Assembly: GCA_025054955.1 (NCBI GenBank) | Contig: JANWZE010000114.1 | Location: 1 to 59,309 of the forward strand | Length of the DNA: 59,309 nucleotides | Direction of reading: 5' to 3' | Source: Blastocatellia bacterium | Lineage (GTDB): Bacteria > Acidobacteriota > Blastocatellia > HR10 > J050 | Part shown: positions 35,271 through 44,520 of the stretch, piece by piece | Position numbering within the stretch: the stretch's first letter is position 1 | Layout of the letters: each line of letters opens with the position of its first letter | The notes under the pieces: generated by a model | Database searches by the model: none | Told to the model about the DNA's origin: nothing | Seen by the model: only the letters and a program-made list of their open reading frames with translations | Translations under genes and position numbers: made by a program

Positions 35271-36467
35271 GTGGTGGAACGCGAGCGTCCATTTTCCAGT
35301 CCGTCTGGGGCGCTGACCGGTGCAGCGTTTTTGATGGCGGTGTCGGCCATTGGCCCTGGCTTCCTCACACAAACGACGCAATTCACGGTGACGCTTGGGG
35401 CGAGCCTTGCATTTGCCATTCTGGTCTCAGTGTTGATTGACATTGGCGCTCAGCTCAACACCTGGCGGATTATTGGCGTTTCGCGACGGCGTGGCCACGA
35501 AATCGCAGACGCCGTTATTCCCGGTCTCGGCAAGCTGGTGACGGCAGTGATCGTGTTCGGTTCATTTGCCTTCAACATCGGCAACATCAGCGGGTGTGCG
35601 TTGGGTATGAAGGCGCTCTTTGACTTGAACCAGTCGGTCGGGGCTGCCGGCTCAGCCGCCATAGCGATTCTGCTATTTGCTCGTCCCAAGATGCTCCGCT
35701 CGGTTGATTGGGTATCCAAATTGCTGGGCGCGGCAATGATCTTAATGACAGGCTACATCGTGCTGCTGGCGCGCCCGCCTGTCGGCCAGGTCATCCGACA
35801 AGCCGTCTATCCCGACCAGGTTGATGTGACTAGTATCATCACGTTGGTAGGAGGCACGATTGGCGGCTACATCATGTTTTCCGGCGCTCATCGGTTGCTG
35901 GATGGTGGTATTCACGGCGTAGAAAATCTGGGGCGCATCTCCCGCGCGTCAGTGCAAGGGATTCTGATCACGGGTCTGATGCGCGTCGTCGTGTTTTTAG
36001 CCGTCTTCGGCGTTGTGCAATCGGGCGCTCAGATCAGCCGTGAGGCCCCTGTGTTTGACGCTTTTCGCGCCGGCGCCGGAAGCGTCGGTCACGTGCTGTC
36101 GGGACTTGTTTTCTGGTCGGCGGCCATCACGTCGGTTGTTGGATGCTCCTATACCTCGATGACATTTGTTCCGATATTGCGTGACCAAACACGGCGCTCA
36201 CGCGGGACCATCGTTTTCATTCTCTTGACTGCCGGCACGACCATTGCGCTGAACTATCTGGGCTGGAAGCCAACGCCACTGCTAATTCTGGCCGGCACCG
36301 TCAACGGCATCCTCATGCCGGTGGTTTTCGGCGTGATCCTGCTGGCCTCGCGCCGGCGTGATATTGTCGGCGACTACGCTCATCCCTGGTGGGCGATGGC
36401 AATGGGGTTTGTGGCCTGGCTCACCACCATCCTCATGGCCTATCATACCATTGCCAACATCCTATAA
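35271..36467 (+). CDS. Nramp-family permease, YcsG-like
   Basis: 398 residues, about 11 membrane helices. It starts at GTG 35271 (or 35274), 3 bp after ftsY. The first helix reads MAVSAIGPGFLTQTTQFTVT, so the metal-binding DPGN motif of classical Nramp transporters is replaced by GPGF. The continuation SVLIDIGAQLNTWRIIGVSR resembles the YcsG branch, which is not a proven metal transporter. A transport role is clear from the helices, but the substrate is unknown. Co-transcription with ftsY is likely from the spacing. Confidence 0.78.
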   Translation: MVERERPFSSPSGALTGAAFLMAVSAIGPGFLTQTTQFTVTLGASLAFAILVSVLIDIGAQLNTWRIIGVSRRRGHEIADAVIPGLGKLVTAVIVFGSFAFNIGNISGCALGMKALFDLNQSVGAAGSAAIAILLFARPKMLRSVDWVSKLLGAAMILMTGYIVLLARPPVGQVIRQAVYPDQVDVTSIITLVGGTIGGYIMFSGAHRLLDGGIHGVENLGRISRASVQGILITGLMRVVVFLAVFGVVQSGAQISREAPVFDAFRAGAGSVGHVLSGLVFWSAAITSVVGCSYTSMTFVPILRDQTRRSRGTIVFILLTAGTTIALNYLGWKPTPLLILAGTVNGILMPVVFGVILLASRRRDIVGDYAHPWWAMAMGFVAWLTTILMAYHTIANIL

Positions 36468-36530
36468 CTTGTCTTTTCATGCTGCTCCGTACTACACTGC
36501 CCACGACGAACGTGGCTGGAGCGTGAGACA

Positions 36531-37820
36531 ATGGCGAGACGAGATGATGTGCTAGCAATTATCTTGGGCGGCGGCCAAGGCACACGGCTCTTTCCACTGA
36601 CCGGCGTGCGCTCCAAACCAGCCGTGCCGCTGGGCGGAAAGTACCGGCTGATTGATGTGCCGGTGAGCAACTGCATTAACTCGGACATCACCAAGATCTA
36701 TGTCCTGACTCAGTTCAACTCAGCGTCGCTCAATCAGCATATTTCCCGGACCTATCGCTTCAGCCGCTTCAGTGACGGCTTTGTTGACATCCTGGCGGCT
36801 GAACAAACTCTTGATAATCGCGACTGGTTTCAAGGCACGGCTGACGCCGTTCGACAAAATTGGCGCCACTTTGAACAATGGAATGTGAGCACGTTCCTGA
36901 TCCTTGCTGGGGATCATCTGTATCGCATGGATTACCGCGACTTCATCGGCCATCACCGCGACACCAAAGCCGACATCACGCTCTCTGTGATTCCCTGCAC
37001 CGAAACGGAAGCAAGCGAATTCGGATTGATGAGGATCAATTCAAAGGGGCAGGTCGTCGAGTTCAAGGAGAAACCCAAAGGCGATGACCTCCTGTCTATG
37101 CGCGTGGACACCAGCGTCATCGGTCTTGACCCGGCGGAAGCCAAACAAAAACCCTACCTGGCTTCGATGGGCATCTATGTGTTTAATCCGCACGTGCTCT
37201 ACGACCTGCTGACGGCCGATCCGTCAAAAGTTGATTTCGGCAAAGAAGTGATTCCGGCGGCGCTCGACAAATATCATGTTCAAGCCTACCTGTTCAACGG
37301 TTATTGGCGCGACATCGGAACGATTAGCAGCTTCTATCAAGCCAACATGGATTTGGCCAAGGTCGTTCCTCGATTTAATTTATACGACCCAAACGCGCCG
37401 ATATACACGCGTCCGCGATTCTTGCCACCGGCGAAAATCCGAGAATGCCAGGTGCATGATTCACTGATTGCCGAAGGCTCTATTCTGAGCGGAGCTGAGC
37501 TGATTCACTGTATTGTCGGCATTCGGTCACGAATTGCTGAAAACGTGCGCGTCGAGCGATCCATCATCATGGGAGCTGACTACTATCAGACTGTCTCTGA
37601 AATCCTGGCCGATCAGCAAGCCGGCATTGTGCCAGTCGGCATCGGCGAAGGATCGCTAATCCGCAACGCGATCATTGATAAGAACGCTCGCATTGGACGC
37701 GGCGTCAGAATCCTCAATGAAGCCAATCTGACGGTGTTTGACGGTCCAAACTATTTCATTCGAGATGGCCTGGTCATCATCCCAAAGAATGCGACTGTGC
37801 CCGACGGAACGGTGATATAA
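36531..37820 (+). CDS. glgC: Glucose-1-phosphate adenylyltransferase
   Basis: 429 residues. The nucleotidyl-transferase motif [12 protein letters not shown] is at 13-24, with [20 protein letters not shown] after it. The substrate site is in [12 protein letters not shown], the loop before [20 protein letters not shown], and the C-terminal left-handed helix with the usual GlgC spacing ([28 protein letters not shown]). It makes ADP-glucose for glycogen synthesis in the cytoplasm. It follows the Nramp-like gene by 63 bp. Allosteric control is normal for the family but cannot be read here. Confidence 0.96.
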   Translation: MARRDDVLAIILGGGQGTRLFPLTGVRSKPAVPLGGKYRLIDVPVSNCINSDITKIYVLTQFNSASLNQHISRTYRFSRFSDGFVDILAAEQTLDNRDWFQGTADAVRQNWRHFEQWNVSTFLILAGDHLYRMDYRDFIGHHRDTKADITLSVIPCTETEASEFGLMRINSKGQVVEFKEKPKGDDLLSMRVDTSVIGLDPAEAKQKPYLASMGIYVFNPHVLYDLLTADPSKVDFGKEVIPAALDKYHVQAYLFNGYWRDIGTISSFYQANMDLAKVVPRFNLYDPNAPIYTRPRFLPPAKIRECQVHDSLIAEGSILSGAELIHCIVGIRSRIAENVRVERSIIMGADYYQTVSEILADQQAGIVPVGIGEGSLIRNAIIDKNARIGRGVRILNEANLTVFDGPNYFIRDGLVIIPKNATVPDGTVI

Positions 37821-37843
37821 CCAACGCGCCCATCGCTGACACG

Positions 37844-38578
37844 TTAATCAACAATGGCATGGCTCGGAAGAACCGGCTCAACGGCAGCGCCGGTTGTCGG
37901 TCTATTCCGCCACAAAACCAGGCTCGATAGCAGAAATGCAAACGCCGGCACGATCAACACACCGACCGCCTCAATCGTATGCGACGAGGGAACAAAATAC
38001 TGCGCGATGATCAACAACAGTGAGCTGGCCACGAACAAAGCGCCGACAAAGAACTCCAGACCTTTCCCCATCAAGAACAACAAGCCAAACAGCATATAGG
38101 CAATCAGGCTGGCATGCGTCAGGATCAAGTACCACATCGAATCGTAGTAATAGAGGCTCTCGAAATGAGCGAACAATTCCCGATGAATCGGCGCTGAGGT
38201 CGAACTGCGAAAGGTCGAGCCCGGCGCGGGCATGACTTTCCCGGCAAGTTGACGATACAACCAGAGCACACCAACGCTCCCGCCCGACAGAAACGCCAGA
38301 GTTGCCACCCAACGATTGCGCTCGTGCAGATACAGAGAAAAACAGATGATCAACGAGAGAAATATGATCGAGGGAATGTAGGTAGCAAACACGGCGAAAT
38401 AAAATGACTGCTGAGCAAAATAGCGCAGCAGTAAATCCAGATAAACGTCTACATCTTTGACCTCCGTGACTGGCCCGGAGAGCGAGCGGTAAATGCCGAT
38501 AGCTCGGCTTAACAGGCTCAGCCCCAGGAGGAAACAAAACACCGCATTAATCCTCAGAAAAATTCGATCAGCGTCCAC
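37844..38578 (-). CDS. Polytopic membrane protein of unknown function
   Basis: 244 residues from GTG 38578, chosen because AGGAG lies six bases upstream; a longer reading would start at GTG 38605 inside a tandem repeat. About six hydrophobic helices are visible (for example FLRINAVFCFLLGLSLLSRA, FYFAVFATYIPSIIFLSLII, LILTHASLIAYMLFGLLFLM, FFVGALFVASSLLLII). A conserved-looking loop between helices 3 and 4 carries HRELFAHFESLYYYDSMWY. I do not recognise a family. It is convergent with glgC, 23 bp apart. Confidence 0.6.
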   Translation of the reverse strand: MDADRIFLRINAVFCFLLGLSLLSRAIGIYRSLSGPVTEVKDVDVYLDLLLRYFAQQSFYFAVFATYIPSIIFLSLIICFSLYLHERNRWVATLAFLSGGSVGVLWLYRQLAGKVMPAPGSTFRSSTSAPIHRELFAHFESLYYYDSMWYLILTHASLIAYMLFGLLFLMGKGLEFFVGALFVASSLLLIIAQYFVPSSHTIEAVGVLIVPAFAFLLSSLVLWRNRPTTGAAVEPVLPSHAIVD

Positions 38579-38584
38579 AGCATG

Positions 38585-38818
38585 ACTCCTGTGAGAATGT
38601 GGCACAGGCGTTCCCGCCTCTGCTCTCTTTCATCCTTCGTGGTGTGTGACCATACATGGGCGATTCCTGTGAGAATGTGGCACAGGCGTTCCCGCCTCTG
38701 CTCTCTTTCATCCTTCGTGGTGTGTGACCATACATGGGCGATTCCTGTGAGAATGTGGCACAGGCGTTCCCGCCTGTGCTCTATTTTCATTCTTCGTGGC
38801 GTGCAATCGCGCATGGAC
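38585..38818. repeat. 78-bp tandem repeat, three copies
   Basis: CCTGTGAGAATGTGGCACAG starts at 38588, 38666 and 38744. Each unit contains GCACAGGCG, TTCC, and CGCCT(C/G)TGC, the third copy a perfect hairpin, then a TTCGTGGTGTGTGAC end. Related single hairpin at 20395. Confidence 0.92.
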
Positions 38819-38839
38819 GACTCCTTGGAAAAGACAGGC

Positions 38840-38932
38840 ACCGATTCACTGATGAACAGATTTTCAATCAGTCAATCAGCAGCTCTCTGCTTGTTTTTCG
38901 GGTCGTCACCGACGACATGAGCAACTCCTTGG
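38840..38932. repeat. CTGATGAACAGATTTT and GTCGTCACCGACGACATGA blocks
   Basis: First block related to 21850-21925, second to 20435-20464, showing that repeats found separately elsewhere are joined here. Confidence 0.7.
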
Positions 38933-39140
38933 TTAAAGCTGCCTCAGCCCACCGGACGGACTCTCCTCGGCAGAAGCCGTGTGGCCTTTTTTCTCCTGTT
39001 TGCCCCCATTATAGCCCAACCATCCTGGCAAGACAATCAATAGTTCGCGTTGGCAGAACCATCAACAGTTCAATTGAGATTTGGCGTTTTGAACCGAGCG
39101 ATCTGCAGCAGCAGCCGCGTCGGCAGACGCCGCACGAGGG

Positions 39141-39325
39141 TAGCCAGACGTGCAACGTCTGCGTGAACGTCATCTCCAATCCGCCTTCAGTCTTTGGCGG
39201 CGGCAGCCGCGCACCAGCAGGTAGCCAGACGTGCAACGTCTGCGTGAACGTCATCTCCAATCCGCCTTCACTCTTTGGCGGCGGCAGCCGCGCACCAGCA
39301 GGTAGCCAGACGTGCAACGTCTGGG
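39141..39325. repeat. 81-bp tandem repeat with palindromes
   Basis: Units at 39144, 39225 and (partial) 39306, each starting with CCAGACGTGCAACGTCTG. The 27-codon period keeps a frame open, reading SQTCNVCVNVISNPPS and so on, which is a by-product of the repeat rather than a protein signal. Confidence 0.9.
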
Positions 39326-39426
39326 AGCCGTCATCCCTTAATCCCTCGCGCTTTGGAGAGGCGCCAGCAGCCCTCCCATAAGGTCGTTCGTGCAACTGAA
39401 ACACTCGCCGCGAACACCCATATCTT

Positions 39427-39555
39427 GGCGCGTCTCCAACGCGCCACAATTGTTTGCTCTGCTGTTCCAGACGTTGCACGTCTGGCGACCTGCTGTTTGC
39501 GCCTCCGGCGCACGCTGACCTTGGACGTTCTCTGTTCCAGACGTTGCACGTCTGG
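39427..39555. repeat. Palindrome cluster
   Basis: GGCGCGTCTCCAACGCGCC at 39427-39445, then CCAGACGTTGCACGTCTGG at 39467-39485 and 39537-39555 with a GCGCCTCCGGCGC block between. The last two are followed by the same CGACCTGCT. Confidence 0.92.
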
Positions 39556-39865
39556 CGACCTGCTTACGAGCCACTTGCATGGCTCAGCAGAAACGCGCAT
39601 AGCATGAGGAATACCAAATGCGGAGGGAAGGACCATGTTCATGGAGCCAAAAACGTGGCGAGACCTTGATCCGTGTCCTTTAACAGACTGCCCTGGAACT
39701 GCCGATTCAAGCCCGCCCCGGCGTTTCGATTGACTTGTTCACTTTGACTCCTCTTGATCCCCTCCACGAGCTTTTGGGTTTGAGGGTTGGACTGGACGGG
39801 GCTGCTAATCCGGTGGCGTTGCCATCGGCTATTGAATCGGTCCCCTTCGGGACTCCTTCTACCTA

Positions 39866-39960
39866 AAGCGCAGAGAAAATCGGAGACCGCCGCTTGGGAC
39901 GTTCTGTTCCTGCTCTCCCATTCGCTTCTCAAAAATCGCTTTTCTCTGGGCTATTGGTAT
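39866..39960 (-). repeat. ATACCAATAG-family repeat overlapping the end of gltX
   Basis: On the minus strand: ATACCAATAGCCCAGAGAAA, then GGGAGAGCAGGAACAGAACG and CCAAGCGGC. It supplies the last nine codons (TNSPEKSDF) and the stop of gltX. Confidence 0.7.
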
Positions 39961-41506
39961 GAGCATGACTGGAGTGATCATATCGCTCGAGGAATCGAGC
40001 AAGCCGTTCCCTGACGCTCAATACAGGGATGGGCAACTGGAGCGCAGCGCCCAGTTCAAACAACGGAATCAGCTTGACCAGTTCAGGCCCTGAAGCGCGG
40101 GCCGTTAATCCGACGCGGATCGGATGAAACAGCGCTCGTCCTTTGCGTCCGGTCTTCTCCTTGACAACCTGGGCAGCAGCTTGAAACGCCTCTACGGTGA
40201 CGGGCTGGCATGAGGCAAGCTCGTCCTGCAAGAGACGAAGCACACGAATCGCTTGTGGATCAGCGATCACATCGGCTATCTCTTCGGTTTGTTCGGCGCG
40301 TGTGAGATCGTAGTCGAGGACTACAGCAGCGTGCTGTGGCAACTGAGCCAACGTGTCAACGTACGTCAAGGTGACTTCCAACAACAGCGAGACCCACTCC
40401 TGAGCGTGTTGGTTCAGGTCGCCGTCGGGGAGTCGTCCGGCCTGCTTCAAGTAGACAATGCTCTGGCGGACTAGCTCAGCTCGATCAGCGCGTTTCAGAT
40501 ACTCACGGTTGATCCAGTTGAGTTTTTCCTGATCAAAAATCGCTGGCGCCTTGACCACACGGTCGAGCGAAAACTGCTCGATCAGTTGATCGCGCGATAG
40601 GATTTCGCCTTCTGTCTTGGGCGACCAGCCCAGCAAGGCGAGAAAATTCAACAACGCCTCCGGTTGATACCCTTGCTGGCGAAATTCGGCCAGCGCCGTT
40701 GCGCCATGTCGTTTGGAGAGCTTGGTTCCGTCTGTCCCAAGGATTGTAGAAAGATGGCCAAACACGGGCGGACGCGCCTGCAGCGCCTCATAGAGCAACA
40801 ACTGGCGGTGTGTATTGGCTAAATGCCCTTCGCCACGGATGACATGCGTGATCTTCATTTCAATATCGTCCACCACGACAGCAAAGTTATAGACAGGCCA
40901 GCCATCCGATTTAACGATGACGAAGTCTCCAAGCAAATCCGCCTGCCACTCAATGTGCCCGCGCACAAGGTCGTCCCACGCCACCATTCCACTTCTCACC
41001 TTGAAGCGTATCGTGTGGGAGACAGCGTGGCGCAATTTCTCTATAACCTGCTCTGGCGGCAGCGTCCGACATCGGCCGGAATAAACAAACCGTCTGCCCG
41101 CTTCTTCCGCTTGCTGGCGCTCAGCGGCCAACTCGTCGGCAGTACAAAAACAATGGTAAGCATCGCCTGATTGAAGCAGCCGCTCGGCGTAGCGGCGGTA
41201 AACGGCCAGTCGCTCACTCTGCCGGTAAGGGCCGAGGGCTCCGCCAACGTCCGGGCCTTCATCCCAATCCAGGCCCAGCCAGCGCAAATCGTCGTAGATG
41301 CGTTGTTCGTACTCAGGCCGAGACCGCTCGACATCTGTATCTTCAATGCGCAGGAGAAACGCGCCACCATGCTGCCGGGCAAACAACCAGTTATAAAGCG
41401 CCGTGCGAACATTGCCAACATGCAGTTGGCCGGTGGGACTGGGGGCAAATCGCACGCGCACGCTGGCCTGGGGAGAATTTGACTGAGTCAACGAGGATGT
41501 GTTCAT
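39929..41506 (-). CDS. gltX: Glutamyl-tRNA synthetase
   Basis: 525 residues from ATG 41506; a TTG eight codons upstream is possible. VRVRFAPSPTGQLHVGNVRT contains the HIGH-like motif (HVGN), YHCFCTADELAAERQ the zinc-region segment, and GTDGTKLSKRHG the KMSKS motif. The anticodon-binding part ends with LFHPIRVGLTARASGPELVK, then LSVRERLARFLE. It charges tRNA-Glu (and possibly tRNA-Gln). The final residues (TNSPEKSDF) come from an interspersed repeat, so the native C-terminus may have been altered without harm. It lies 114 bp downstream of the M16 genes. Confidence 0.95.
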   Translation of the reverse strand: MNTSSLTQSNSPQASVRVRFAPSPTGQLHVGNVRTALYNWLFARQHGGAFLLRIEDTDVERSRPEYEQRIYDDLRWLGLDWDEGPDVGGALGPYRQSERLAVYRRYAERLLQSGDAYHCFCTADELAAERQQAEEAGRRFVYSGRCRTLPPEQVIEKLRHAVSHTIRFKVRSGMVAWDDLVRGHIEWQADLLGDFVIVKSDGWPVYNFAVVVDDIEMKITHVIRGEGHLANTHRQLLLYEALQARPPVFGHLSTILGTDGTKLSKRHGATALAEFRQQGYQPEALLNFLALLGWSPKTEGEILSRDQLIEQFSLDRVVKAPAIFDQEKLNWINREYLKRADRAELVRQSIVYLKQAGRLPDGDLNQHAQEWVSLLLEVTLTYVDTLAQLPQHAAVVLDYDLTRAEQTEEIADVIADPQAIRVLRLLQDELASCQPVTVEAFQAAAQVVKEKTGRKGRALFHPIRVGLTARASGPELVKLIPLFELGAALQLPIPVLSVRERLARFLERYDHSSHAHTNSPEKSDF

Positions 41507-41620
41507 TGAGAGTTGAATCGCTTCATGCAAGCCATCAAAATCGGAGCCTCAGCGATCATACGACGGGATGTATTCATTGGCGGCTGCGTCGCTACGCGCA
41601 CGAGGCAAGAGTTGGTCCGG

Positions 41621-42907
41621 TCAAAGCGCGACGTCATTTAATGAACCAGCGATCACGGTGACGAATCCGCTCGGATGGATGAATTTTTGAATCGCCGCAT
41701 TGACCTGTTGTTTGGTGACAGCCTGAACCAACTGAGGAACGCGGTCCAAATACTGCGGGCCGAAGCCATAGGCTTCCGCCGAGAGCAGATGTGTCGCCAT
41801 GCCGGTGTTGGTATCCAATCCGACAATGAATGAACCGACGAAGGATGATTTTTCATCTTCAAGTTCGCGATCAGTGATACCTTGTTGCAGATAAGCGTCA
41901 ATGACTTCCAATGTGGACGCCAGCGCTTTGTTCAAATTATCTGGATTGACCGTGAAGCTGACAGCCCAGGGACCATCAGCAAAGCTCGCTTCCCAAAATC
42001 GTGAAGCGATGCCGTAAGTCAGTCCTTCTTGATCTCTGACGCGCAGGCCCAATCGTGATGAGAGCGTGGACTGGCCTAACGCGGCATTGGCAATGAACGC
42101 TGCATAATAATCCTGATCGGTTCGACGTAATTGCCCCGCGTGTCCCATCACCACGTTGGCATTGGCCTTATCAGGCATGTGGATCAGCTCACGTTGAGTT
42201 TGCTCGCCGGGTCTGGTTCGTTCGACCTCAATTGGCACCGGTGCGCCGGCTGCCCAATCGCCAAATAGCTCTTCCACCTGCTGCTGCACTTGCTTCGTCT
42301 TGACGTCGCCCACCACCACGAGCATGGCTGTCGCAGCTCCGTAATAGGTTTGATAAAACCGTTGCAAGTCCTCAACCGATATGGTTTCAATGGACTGAAT
42401 GCGCTGCTCAACGGGCGGTTGATAAAACGGATTGCCTGGCGCATATAATATCTGACAAAACCGTTCAAAGGCGCGGACATCGGTTTGTTCCTGTTGTCGT
42501 CTCAAGCTGCCGATGACCTGTTTCTTGAGTTTGTCCAGCTCATCTTCAGGGAAGGCCGGTTGTCGGAGAATTTCGGCCAGCGTTGATAAGACCCGGCCGA
42601 TGTCTTTGGACAACGCCTGTCCTTCAGCGCCGATCAGGAAACGATTTGCTGAAACCTCCACGTTCGCTCCAACGTCTTCGAGCGTCTGAGCAATTTCAAA
42701 TTTGGAGCGTTGCTTTGAGCCACGCTTGAGCATTGAGGCAGTTAGTTGAGAAAGGCCAGGTCTGTCCAGCGGATCGAGGAACCGACCGGCCCGCAACGCC
42801 ATACTCAGGTGCACGGTCGGGCTAGCCGGATTTTCATAAACGAGCAGTGTGAACCCGTTGGGCAAACAAGCGCGGTGGGTGCGGGATGCAAACATGCCGT
42901 TATTCAT
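41621..42907 (-). CDS. M16 peptidase family protein, non-catalytic subunit
   Basis: 428 residues from ATG 42907. The start overlaps the end of the upstream M16 gene by 8 bp, so translation is coupled. It has the two-domain M16 fold: CLPNGFTLLVYENPASPTVH, then RPGLSQLTASMLKRGSK where HxxEH would be, so no zinc site is present. The later R/Y pair region shows as GLTYGIASRFWEASFADGPW. In bacterial M16B pairs one chain carries the zinc and the partner carries the substrate-binding R/Y pair, and that arrangement fits these two genes. Confidence 0.9.
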   Translation of the reverse strand: MNNGMFASRTHRACLPNGFTLLVYENPASPTVHLSMALRAGRFLDPLDRPGLSQLTASMLKRGSKQRSKFEIAQTLEDVGANVEVSANRFLIGAEGQALSKDIGRVLSTLAEILRQPAFPEDELDKLKKQVIGSLRRQQEQTDVRAFERFCQILYAPGNPFYQPPVEQRIQSIETISVEDLQRFYQTYYGAATAMLVVVGDVKTKQVQQQVEELFGDWAAGAPVPIEVERTRPGEQTQRELIHMPDKANANVVMGHAGQLRRTDQDYYAAFIANAALGQSTLSSRLGLRVRDQEGLTYGIASRFWEASFADGPWAVSFTVNPDNLNKALASTLEVIDAYLQQGITDRELEDEKSSFVGSFIVGLDTNTGMATHLLSAEAYGFGPQYLDRVPQLVQAVTKQQVNAAIQKFIHPSGFVTVIAGSLNDVAL

Positions 42908-44258
42908 CGCTTTCTTCTTCTCCCTGCGGCTGGTCTTGCGGGCCGGGCGAAGCCTTGGGGACAAACCACCCGACGGTTCGATTGTCTTCAACCAGATATT
43001 GTTGCGCGACCCGTTGAATATCGCCCACCTGCACACGTTGCACCTGCGGAACATAATCAAGAAACCAACGCCAGTCGGCGCTGGACTCAGCTTCAGCAAG
43101 CGCACAGGCATAATTCAATGCGCCGTCGCGCTCGTAGTACACAGTGGCTTCAATCTTAACCTTGGCGCGATCCAGTTCAGCTTGGGACACACCCTGATCT
43201 TGAATGCAGGCCAATTCAGCCAAAATGGCATCCTCAACCTGTTGATGCGGCACCTCCGGGCGCAAAACAGCAACAATTTCAAACAGGCCCGGATCCTTCA
43301 GGTGCGAAGCCATTGAATTGACACTGATGGCTAACCCTGCATCTACGAGCCGTTGATATAATCGCGTGGTGATGCCGTCGGTTAAGATTCGGGACAACAG
43401 AGCCAACGGGTAGACATCGGGATGACGCGCTTCAGGAATATGGAAGCAGAGTTGCACCAATCCCACTTCGCCGACTCGACGCAATTTGAACCGTCGCTCG
43501 CCTTCTTGGGGTGGCTCGACCGTATAGACCGGAGGAATCTCATGGGGCGGTGACGGAATTCGCCCAAAGTGCTTGGCCACATACGAGAGCGCCTCATGGC
43601 GCTGGAAGTCACCGACGATAATGGTGGTCGCGTTCTTGGGCCAGTAAAACGTGTGGTAAAACTGGCGCAATCGTTCTGTCGGCACATTCTCCACGTCACA
43701 TCGCCAACCAATCGTCGGATGATGATATGGGTGCTCGCGAAACGCAGCGGCCCAGGCGTGTTGATCTAACACGCGCAGGGGTTCATTCTCGCCTCGCTCC
43801 AGCTCATTGCGGACGACGATCCGCTCAGCTTCTCGGTCTTCGTCACGAATGAGCGAGTTCCTCATCCGATCTGCCTCCAACTGGATGACAAATTCCAGAT
43901 GTTCTTTCGGAACTGCTTCAAAGTAATTCGTCCGGTCAAGCCAGGTGGTGGCATTGAAATGCGCGCCAAGTCTCTTGAGGACGGCGGCAATCTGCGTGCC
44001 TCGATTTGTGTTGAATGTCGGCGTTCCCTTGAACATCATGTGCTCGAGCAAGTGGGTCGCCCCCGTATAACCGACCGCTTCATTCCGCGAACCCACATGG
44101 TAAAGAACCATCAACGCAACCACCGGCGCGACGGGCTGCGCGACCAATAGCAGCTTCATGCCATTGTCCAGTCGGTACTCCTCAATACCCTGCGCGGCAT
44201 CAACGAACGTGATCCCTTCGGCTACGACCTGACCTGTGACATAAATATGCTCAGCCAA
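42900..44258 (-). CDS. M16 zinc peptidase, catalytic subunit
   Basis: 452 residues. Start TTG 44258, with AAGGAG eight bases upstream; no ATG lies close by. HLLEH (69-73) supplies the inverted zinc motif and Glu near 152 (RNELERGEN) the third ligand. YEVxRLDNGMKLLLV and GSRNEAVGYTGATHLLEHMM are typical of processing-peptidase-like proteins. It has no signal peptide. The acidic tail (GEEESDE) overlaps the partner gene. It probably degrades or processes peptides as a heterodimer with the downstream product. Confidence 0.92.
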   Translation of the reverse strand: MAEHIYVTGQVVAEGITFVDAAQGIEEYRLDNGMKLLLVAQPVAPVVALMVLYHVGSRNEAVGYTGATHLLEHMMFKGTPTFNTNRGTQIAAVLKRLGAHFNATTWLDRTNYFEAVPKEHLEFVIQLEADRMRNSLIRDEDREAERIVVRNELERGENEPLRVLDQHAWAAAFREHPYHHPTIGWRCDVENVPTERLRQFYHTFYWPKNATTIIVGDFQRHEALSYVAKHFGRIPSPPHEIPPVYTVEPPQEGERRFKLRRVGEVGLVQLCFHIPEARHPDVYPLALLSRILTDGITTRLYQRLVDAGLAISVNSMASHLKDPGLFEIVAVLRPEVPHQQVEDAILAELACIQDQGVSQAELDRAKVKIEATVYYERDGALNYACALAEAESSADWRWFLDYVPQVQRVQVGDIQRVAQQYLVEDNRTVGWFVPKASPGPQDQPQGEEESDE

Positions 44259-44520
44259 GATTATTTCTCCTTATTTATCCTTCGGCGTGCTCAATCAACC
44301 ACGAGCCATCATTATAGCCAATCTTGCCGTGAGCGAATAGTCTTTGTCGTCATTGTTTGGTTCGCTGACGTTTCCTGGAGGTGACGGACGGTTGCGGGCT
44401 ATCAGCTTCGGTCAGCCGGCGGGCTGCGCCACACTCCAGCTCATCGGTCGAGCCATCGTTCGTCACCGGCGCCTCAGGCAGACGGGACGCATCGGTGATC
44501 CTTACACCGCCTGAGCCTGC

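Larger units (their letters stand above)
38579..39928. other. 1.35-kb repeat field without genes
   Basis: No convincing gene, although repeats create open frames of 90-215 codons. Contents in order: three 78-bp tandem units with a CACAGGCG hairpin, the CTGATGAACAGATTTT block, the GTCGTCACCGACGACATGA block, a GACG-rich stretch, 81-bp tandem units each with a CCAGACGT palindrome, two more palindromes, about 300 bp without recognised repeats, and an ATACCAATAG-family copy that runs into gltX. Confidence 0.75.

Noticed and set aside
38585-39325. CRISPR array
   Set aside because: The repeats are contiguous with no unique spacers and no cas genes are near.
38734-39381. 215-codon open frame with SQTCNVCVN repeats
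   Set aside because: Result of an 81-bp tandem repeat whose length is a multiple of three; no start signal or family.
44280-44520. Possible regulatory RNA between metH and the M16 genes
   Set aside because: No convincing conserved structure seen; some short inverted repeats only.
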